Shown here: piece after piece, positions 54,395 through 61,700 of the stretch
How positions within the stretch are numbered: position 1 is the first letter of the stretch
Layout: the number at the start of each line of letters is the position of its first letter
Assembly: GCA_965215355.1 (NCBI GenBank)
Contig: CBDCDJ010000007.1
Location: 3,534,001 to 3,598,000 of the forward strand
From: CBDCDJ01 sp965215355
GTDB lineage: Bacteria; Deinococcota; Deinococci; Deinococcales; Trueperaceae
DNA: 64,000 nt
Direction: 5' to 3'
The notes under the pieces: model-generated
What the model saw: the letters and a program-made list of their open reading frames with translations, nothing else
Databases searched by the model: none
What the model was told of the DNA's origin: nothing
Program-made: the position numbers and the translations under genes

Positions 54395-56248
54395 CTAAAA
54401 TGCTTCGGGGAAGCTTAACCTGATATCCTCGATAGGTATTGAAATCGTTTCTGTTCGTGAAGCACCAATAACCATCCCAACAACCCTTCCCTTTGCATCG
54501 ACAACAGGGGCTCCCGCTTCTCCTGGGCTACTAATCTGACTTGTTATGATTATGTTGCGAACTGTAATAATTGTATTATTTTCATCGATCGTGATATTTC
54601 TCTCTGCACTTACCTCCTTAACAGTTCCCGGCGTTCGATCGTGAGGCGCAATGTACCGTTCGACCTCCTCACCCGGATTGAGGCTGGTGCTATTGCGAAC
54701 TGGAAGCGACCCTTGGTGTGGACTTCTTTCATTAAGTTTCAATAGAACGGCCTCTAAAGCAAAACTTCCTCTCCGAACGATTTGCGCTTGCCATTGCCGT
54801 GTAGTGCCACCAATTTCTAACTGAACAGTTACTGATGATAAATTCTTCAACCCATAGGGCACCGTAATTAGATAGCCATCGTGTGTGAAGAAGGCATGCT
54901 GCATTAAGCCGCCTGACGAATTTAATATTTGAGCCGTTTGAATATCAGGTTGCGGTGTAGATGGTTTCGGACTATACAAAATGAATGCACCACCAATAAC
55001 ACTCAAAAAAGTTGCTACTAAAATAATTACTACAATATATTTGGGTACCAAAGTACTTTCCGCAAAACTACGCTGCGGTCTCGCTGGCGGTGGAGCCTCC
55101 TCAGGAGTTTTCGCAGGAATGTCGATGGTTGGTTGTGCGGGCAAATCGAAAACATGTCCATCCGGTGTGCGCATATACAGCACCGGCGTACCCCACTCCA
55201 CCTCGTTTCCCTCGCCATAAATGGTTTTGCGTGCCTCAGCCAAGGCGGCATCCACCGAATAGCCAGCGGCGATTGCCCCATAAAGCGCATGAGCTAAGGT
55301 GATCGCTGCAGAGTCCGAAATCTCAAACTGCATAGCGATGACTGCAGGAATTCCTTGTTGTACTAGGCTCTGAGCCGTACCAGCAAATGGGTCGCTGCGC
55401 GAGGTACGTGCACCCTCACAAGCGTTCAAAACAGCTAGGCGTAGCGAGCGGTGATCATGTAGCAGCACGCCTAGATTGTGCCCGCTGACGGATCGACCCC
55501 GATTTTCGTTGTCTTCCAAAACGAGGAGGCCGTCCTGGGTCTGTGGGTCGAAGCCTCCGTGGCCGATAAAGTGAAAGACGTGATACTCCCCCCGCTGCAA
55601 GAGCTTCTGCAGGGCTCCTAAGGTCGCAGTTTCCAGTTTCTCTACGATTACCTGCCCCTGCTGCTCCAAATCGGCCAGAGCTTCGTGTAGCTTGGCCCAT
55701 TCCTGGTCAACGTCGAGCTGTGGATAGTTACTGGGGCTCGAGATCATCACCAGCACGCGCAAAGGCGTCGTCACGGCCAACGGTTTGATGCGCCCCGGCA
55801 GTTCTAGGTAACGCACCAGCGGCGTTTGATCTGAAAGGCTAAAGAAGCGATTGAGCTTTGAGTTATACAAGTATTCCCAGGGAATATCGGCCAATTCCGG
55901 CGTGTCCACAAACCTCAAGCGGATGCGCAGACCGGCATCTTGACGTTCTGCCTCCTCAAAGCTACTTCTCAAACATCCCTGCACTTCGTCGTCGAAAACC
56001 GCTGCAAAAAGGCGGCTTCCAAAGACTTTAACTGTCTCAAGCTCTGTGGGTCCCGACATGCCTATCTCTCGCCGGCGACTGCGACGAGAACGGCCAACCC
56101 GCAACACAAAGTTCTCCAACTCTAATTCCGAGAATGGCGAAGCAAAGTCTACAGTAGCCTGACCAGCTGGAGAATCCACCACACGTGCTCGATAGCGTTC
56201 ACCCTCACGCTCGATGAGCAGGTCAAAGTTAAGATACTTCTCGAGCAT
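54395..56248 (-). CDS. CHAT protease with membrane segment and inactive trypsin-like domain
   Basis: A 617-residue protein. Residues 1-130 are the N-terminal CHAT-associated region (FDLLIEREGERYRARVVDSP). CHAT domain about 160-350: His230 (FIGHGGF) and Cys277 (LNACEGA) intact. A membrane helix is at about 403-425. Residues 440-617 have a trypsin-like fold in which the usual serine in G-x-S-G-x-P is Ala578 (GEAGAP) and the usual histidine after GYLIT is missing (TVPYG); the Asp position (FALEAVLL) is also lost. The C-terminal domain is therefore a pseudoprotease, probably a binding module. The ATG at 56248 is preferred; starts at 56275 and 56299 are possible. Confidence 0.85.
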   Translation of the reverse strand: MLEKYLNFDLLIEREGERYRARVVDSPAGQATVDFASPFSELELENFVLRVGRSRRSRRREIGMSGPTELETVKVFGSRLFAAVFDDEVQGCLRSSFEEAERQDAGLRIRLRFVDTPELADIPWEYLYNSKLNRFFSLSDQTPLVRYLELPGRIKPLAVTTPLRVLVMISSPSNYPQLDVDQEWAKLHEALADLEQQGQVIVEKLETATLGALQKLLQRGEYHVFHFIGHGGFDPQTQDGLLVLEDNENRGRSVSGHNLGVLLHDHRSLRLAVLNACEGARTSRSDPFAGTAQSLVQQGIPAVIAMQFEISDSAAITLAHALYGAIAAGYSVDAALAEARKTIYGEGNEVEWGTPVLYMRTPDGHVFDLPAQPTIDIPAKTPEEAPPPARPQRSFAESTLVPKYIVVIILVATFLSVIGGAFILYSPKPSTPQPDIQTAQILNSSGGLMQHAFFTHDGYLITVPYGLKNLSSVTVQLEIGGTTRQWQAQIVRRGSFALEAVLLKLNERSPHQGSLPVRNSTSLNPGEEVERYIAPHDRTPGTVKEVSAERNITIDENNTIITVRNIIITSQISSPGEAGAPVVDAKGRVVGMVIGASRTETISIPIEDIRLSFPEAF

Positions 56249-56314
56249 TGAAATCTCTTCTTCCGCTTTCTGCATTGCTTCGATTAGGAACGTCAGCAAC
56301 GCTAGCCGTAAATC

Positions 56315-57331
56315 TCATCCCATTCCGTCTAATCGCTTAATGTAAACTTTATCGGTGCCTTTGATAAGCGTTCCCTCACCAATCTGTTCGTTGGTGTTTT
56401 TGTCGAAGAGGCGCACAGGAACGTGGTCAGGATTGTCCTCTGCTAGCTGCGCCACGGTAGAACCGCTGAAAAGGCAGAGCCACTTCGGGTTGATTTCATG
56501 AAACTCGTAGACTACATTGCCACCGTCGAACCCTTTGCCCGTGGTCTCAAAACCGTAAGGGTCGTTGACAATCCAGTGGAGACCACCCTCATCGGCGTAG
56601 TAACCACGCACTACGATGAGGTGGTCGTATCTGTCCTGGAAAAAGCCGCTCACGATCACTGGATGCCCGGTGTCCAGACACGCTTTCATGGCAGCCTCGG
56701 CGGCCCCTCTCTCCATATACCTCGTATCGTCTCGTTTGGGTCCCTGAAAGCTTACCTTGTTGCCAATGGGTATTAGAAAAGCATCCATGAGAGGTTGGAT
56801 GCCCTTGCCGTTCTCGCTTCGCCAGTAGTAGGCTCCCCAGACTCTCTCACTAATCTTATCTACAACCGCCCCATAGAGGCCCGCTGCACTTCCCGTCTTT
56901 GTCTTGGACTCAGCACCGAAGGTCTCACCGTTATGAGTAAAGGTGTTGCTGATATACCAGCCGTAGTCGCTGGTGTGGGGTTCAGGTTGGGGTACTTCAA
57001 GCGGCTTGGGTTCTAAAAGGCCATAGTAGGAGAGCACCATAGCTGCGCTGGTGGGACCGCAGGCCCAGTGGCCGTTGAAGTCCGTTGGGGTGTCCCAGAG
57101 TTGATGGACATAGGGCACATCTAAATTTACGTCAGCTCTTGGTGGAGTTTTTAATGCTCTCCTGCCCCGGTAAGCTTCAAGGTCTTCCTCAGTTGGAAGA
57201 GGAGGATACTCGAGCTCAGATTTATACAAGTCTGTTATGGATGGCTCTGCTCGCGACGCGATGTCTTCGCCAGACCCGGCGGCAGTCGTCCTGTCCTCAT
57301 CAACAGTGCTATTTTGTGTCCTCTTGCTCAT
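56315..57331 (-). CDS. C39-type papain-like cysteine peptidase
   Basis: A 338-residue protein with a disordered acidic N terminus (1-65) and a peptidase C39-like domain: Cys91 in HWACGPTSAAMVLSYYG, His237 in DRYDHLIVVRGY and Asp257 or Asn256 in VNDPYG form the triad. A C-terminal tail (NEQIGEGTLIKGTDKVYIKRLDG) recurs in the remnant at 54228. The ATG at 57331 follows AGAGGG. No signal or membrane segment, so cytosolic. C39 enzymes cut at double-glycine sites or remove peptides; here it lies at the head of the CHAT-caspase block. Confidence 0.85.
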   Translation of the reverse strand: MSKRTQNSTVDEDRTTAAGSGEDIASRAEPSITDLYKSELEYPPLPTEEDLEAYRGRRALKTPPRADVNLDVPYVHQLWDTPTDFNGHWACGPTSAAMVLSYYGLLEPKPLEVPQPEPHTSDYGWYISNTFTHNGETFGAESKTKTGSAAGLYGAVVDKISERVWGAYYWRSENGKGIQPLMDAFLIPIGNKVSFQGPKRDDTRYMERGAAEAAMKACLDTGHPVIVSGFFQDRYDHLIVVRGYYADEGGLHWIVNDPYGFETTGKGFDGGNVVYEFHEINPKWLCLFSGSTVAQLAEDNPDHVPVRLFDKNTNEQIGEGTLIKGTDKVYIKRLDGMG

Positions 57332-57747
57332 GAATGGCACCCTCTTTGCTCGCCTCATTGAGATTAATCATAGGTTTTTCAGCACATTAAACGCCTTATG
57401 TTGGCTAAAGGCTTTTCTTGCCAGATTCCTGCAGGGGTGGCCCGGCTTGGGGAAACATGAGGCCGCCCTTAACACGCCTGACCAAAGATACTGCACAAGC
57501 TTTTACTGACTTTAGTAGCAAGATGACTTCTAGCCTCCAGCATCAGGAGTTATAAAGAGGAAACGAAAGCGTCCTTCGAGAGTCTCTGCGCTACTAAGCA
57601 GAATTTGTAGAGTGCAATCACACCTCCTATCTTGCTATCTTGCCCCAACATGACAAACCTACGAGCCTTGCTCGAAGACCTACACCAGTCGGTCAATTCA
57701 TCCGTGCCTATAAGCCTCACTCTATAGGGACTCGAGACATGCTGTCT
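57332..57747. other. Gap with no gene, possible short frame only
   Basis: This 416-base gap separates the protease block from the toxin-side genes. A 25-codon frame (57650-57727, MTNLRALLEDLHQSVN) has no ribosome site or known relatives; it may be the 5' remnant of a gene. I see no terminator with a T tract. A promoter for the C39 gene should lie here, but no clear -35/-10 pair stood out. Confidence 0.4.
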
Positions 57748-58506
57748 CTATATGTTCAGGGTCTCCACGAACTGCGCCTGTCGTTCAGCTAGCTTCTCTT
57801 GGACATGTGGCTTCACCACCGCGTAGAAATTCTCATTCAATGTAGCCTGCTCTGTTGCAAATTCGATGCCGATCTGGTCGTCCTGCCAGGTCACGAAAAG
57901 GAATCGGCCTTTGTGTGTATTGGTTTTGAAATGGAAGGTTCCAAAGGCTAGTGACACGTCCCCATTGTCGTCCTGCTCGACCGCTCCTAACTGGAACACA
58001 CCACTCTCACCAGATGCGGTGTTTCCGCTAAAAATGGTGAGTGCCTTAGAGTCTTCGGAACTTTCTCTGAGAGCGTCAAGCGTCTTCGATAGCACCTGCA
58101 GTTTGTTGGGAGAGAGGATTGCTTCTAATAATCCGATGGCTTCTTTGTCAATCTCCAGCGCCCCGCTGGTACTTTTGTGCTTAGAAAAACTGCGGCCTTG
58201 GATGATCCAACCTACATTTTCCAAAACATTGGTGTAGCGCTTATACCATCCAGCAGGGTCTTCTGTAGCGTTCATCTCGGCGTTGGCAGCGAGCTGCGCA
58301 AGTAAGGTCGAGTCAAGGACGTTCTGACGAGTTTCGCCTCGTACGTTGGCTGTGAAAGAAAGGATGCTGCCCGCAACCACCGCGCCAGCGTCTCCGGTGT
58401 TGGGGATAGGAGCAACGTCTCTGGAATCGCCAAGCGAATCCACGCTTCGTGTTGCATCCATGAGTTCAATGTCTTGAACAAATGCTACTCGCTCCTGGTC
58501 AGTCAT
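57748..58506 (-). CDS. Unrecognised 252-residue protein next to the Tc toxin A gene
   Basis: ATG at 58506 with AAGGAG 6 bases upstream; a frame to 58590 lacks a site. The protein has an acidic N terminus (DIELMDATRSVDSLGDSRDVAPI), a helical centre, and a beta-rich C-terminal half (FGTFHFKTNTHKGRFLFV) ending in an amphipathic helix (VQEKLAERQAQFVETLNI). No membrane segment. I recognise no family. It is the gene immediately after the toxin gene on the same strand, 200 bases further, and may be its partner, chaperone or receptor-like accessory. Confidence 0.7.
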   Translation of the reverse strand: MTDQERVAFVQDIELMDATRSVDSLGDSRDVAPIPNTGDAGAVVAGSILSFTANVRGETRQNVLDSTLLAQLAANAEMNATEDPAGWYKRYTNVLENVGWIIQGRSFSKHKSTSGALEIDKEAIGLLEAILSPNKLQVLSKTLDALRESSEDSKALTIFSGNTASGESGVFQLGAVEQDDNGDVSLAFGTFHFKTNTHKGRFLFVTWQDDQIGIEFATEQATLNENFYAVVKPHVQEKLAERQAQFVETLNI

Positions 58507-58707
58507 ACAAAACTCCTTTGGTAGTCGTTGCTTCACAATGGTGTGATGTTCCATCAACGAACTGCGGTTTGGGGCTGGAAATTCTGGCACCCTATGCCAC
58601 CGATTCCTCCTCTCTATCCCATTCCTTAGGTTCGAACCGACCTTTATTCCACTGCATCCTTAGGTTGATGCAATGTTAGCCGTAAACAACGTGAGTACAC
58701 AAGAGCC

Positions 58708-61700
58708 TTAGTTTGCTTCATTAACTGAATAATGGATGAGTAATCCGATATCCTCAAACCTTGCCGAGTCGAGTCTAGCTATCTCATTGCCGTCTACCTG
58801 AACTGAATCACGCAATACCTCTGGCAATGCCTCGACCGCTGCCGGTGTTAGGTGTAACCGCCACACCTCTTCTGGTACCACTTCACCAACAACATGTTCA
58901 TAGGTCGCGTTGGGCAAACCACCGAATGAAGTGCCCGAACCGACTAAATCCACAGCTTGAGCAGCACCATCAGCTCGCGTCAATTCTACGGCGAGCGGCT
59001 GCCCATCGTCATAGAGCGTACTGTCATGCAGCTTAAGCAGTAAAATGGCCCTGTTGATGGTGAGTGTACGCCCTTGAAAGAGATACGGGTAATAGTCGCG
59101 GTGGAGCGTCAACATCATATCATGGTCATCCGCACCCTTGGGATTCAGGAAGCGATGTAACTCGCTACTGAACTCGCGCCGCAGACTGATAAAGTGAAAC
59201 AAACCGGTGTGCTCCGTGGCATTGACCAGCGCGTTGACCCGCTCGGCCAGCGCTGGCACGACCTGCTGGCGCACCGCCACGCCACCGTCTCGTGCTGTGT
59301 AACGCAAATCCAGGATCACGTCGCTGATCGTGTCGTAGTCGAAGGCGCGGTACTCGTCGTTCAGCTCGATGCGCCACCGGCCAATCGCGCCCGCACCCTC
59401 GAACGGCAGGTAGCGCTCGTCGCGCAGATTGAGTTCGAAGAGGCCGCTGTCCTCGCGGCCGCTGCTGGTAGCAATGGCCTGGATGCCACCGACGTTGGTG
59501 ACGAAGCGCGCGTCGTCCACACCCATGTAGGGCTCGTCTGGATCGACCGTATTGACACGCATGCGGTTACTCAACAGCGTCAGCGTCGCGTTGACACTTG
59601 TGAATGGACCAACGATGCTGGGAATTGTCAGCGAAACGGTTTTGAGGCGGCGCAGGTAGTGGCTGGGGAAGTCAAGGTTGTAGAGCGCTTCGGGAATCTC
59701 GACCTCACACGAGCCTGTTTCGCGCAGCTGGATCAGTGCCGCCGGGTCGAGCCGCAACAGCGAAACATGCTTGGTCAGCTCCAACTCACGCTTGTTGCGC
59801 TCGAAGTAGGCCGTCTCCATACGCCGCAGGTCGAGCTGAAGGCGTTCGCCCGCCAGCAGACCTTTCTTTAAGCTATCCCAATAGCCAAAGTTGATGAAGG
59901 TTGCGCCACCGTCCGCCAGTTCATGCTTGAAGGCACGCTCAGCGCGCTTGGCGACATCGTAGGCAAGCTGGTAAGCCTGGAAGTAGAGCGCCGAAAGCTG
60001 AGTAACCATCCAGCTGTAGAGGTCGCGGTTGGTGAATTTATAGCGCATAAATTCATCGATTTCGCGCGACTGCTCGACCTGCGTCTCCTGGTTGGTCAGT
60101 TCCTGCTCGGCCACGGCAATGCGAATCTCTGCCGCCGCAATCTGGCGCTCGATACTTTCACTATCGATGTGTGCCTGCGCCGCACTGAAGTCCCACTCCT
60201 CCTGTCGTCGGTCGTAGCCTGCAAGAACCGATGCGCGCTGTGCCCCTTGGCGCTCCAGCGAACCCAAGAACGAATACATTTGGCTGTAAAAGCTGAGCAC
60301 TTTGGAGAGGTTAGCGCCGCCAAACTGCGCCTTGACCGTGGGTGACGAGAAGCCACCCTCCGCACCCAAGTCGAACTCGGGAATCAGCGCCAATGCCGAG
60401 CCGACCAGCGAGTAGCCCTGCGCAATGTTCTCGAACATGTCGGCCGTTTCCATCTTGCTCAAGTGCAGCTTTTCGTTGGGGATCAGCGGGTTGCGGTTGG
60501 CGTAGAACTGCTGCCGCGCCTGGGCGGATTCCAAATTTTTCTTGATTCCCGCCAGCGTTTCTTCCGCCTCCTCGATCTGGCGCTGGCGCACCAGCTTGAT
60601 AGCCTGCAGCAAATTCTGCTCGTGCGTCTGCCGCAGCAGCGACAGCTCCTCTGCGTCGCGCTTTTCGAGCGCCTGCAACAGCGAGCTGCCCAGCGTCTTC
60701 ACGTCGCTGCACAGCTCGAGCGCCTTACCGACCATCACCGAGAAGCGGTAGTGGGGGCGGGGCGCGTTGAGGTCGTTGAGCACGCTGCCCAAGTCCAAGC
60801 CCGCGGCAGCTGCGCGCACTAGCAGAGCTGGGTCAATGGGCGGCGCGAAGAGGTCGAGTTGACGCACGACGCCCTCGATATTCATACAGTTGCGAATCTT
60901 GAAGAGCCGATCCGCCACGGTGTCCCAGTAGCCCAACAGCTTCTCGTTGGGCGGGATACAAAAGAAGAGCGTCGAGCCGATGATCTCGTGGGTCGGCGGC
61001 TCGATCGCAAGGTCGAGGTCAAGCCGCGGCCCGCTGGGATTGGCAAGCGTGAAGTCGTTCACAGTGCGCAAGCCTCGCGAAGTCGGCGTCAGGGTCGCTC
61101 GCCCCGCCAACTCGGTCTCCAGCCGCACCAGCGCGTTGCCAAATTCGTCCAGGTGGGGGGCTAGGTCGTTAAAGGTGCGCACCTGCTCGCCGCTGATCGT
61201 GCGTTCGCCCTGCAAGGTGGGGATGCTCTCGGGCTGTTTGCCTAGAATCTCCGCGGCCAGAATGTAAAGCTGAATCGCCTCGAAGACGGATTCGCGTGTG
61301 TCGCGACGGAAGAGGTAGTCTCCCCACGCGATCAGGTTGTCCAGATACTTCATAACGATGGCCTTCTGATAGGCCACGGGCCGCTGCTCGGCGATCAAGT
61401 GCGGCTGAAAGGGATTCTCGCGCCAGTCCTTGATCTGCGCCTCTAGCCGCCGCTTCATCTCCAGGTCAGCCGGGTTGCTGGAGCTGAGCAGACGAAGCAT
61501 CTGCTCGACGGTCTGGATGTCAGTATTTTCGTAGAAGGGCTTGATTTTCCAGAAGCGGTAGCGGTTGAGCGCCAGCGGCACGTCCGAGCTGTCAGTGGGA
61601 TCGAAGATGTAGTGATACCACTGCTGTGCCTCCTCGAAGCGCTGGTTCTGCATAAGATGGTTGGCGATCATAAAGGGGATGTGGAAAAAGAGCTCCCAGT

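Noticed and set aside
57650..57727. 25-codon plus-strand frame in the gap before the C39 gene
   Set aside because: No ribosome site and no continuation after the stop; may be a remnant but not supported as a gene.
58653..58672. TGCATC...GATGCA hairpin between the toxin and the 252-residue gene
   Set aside because: The stem is only 6 bp with no T tract, too weak to call a terminator.
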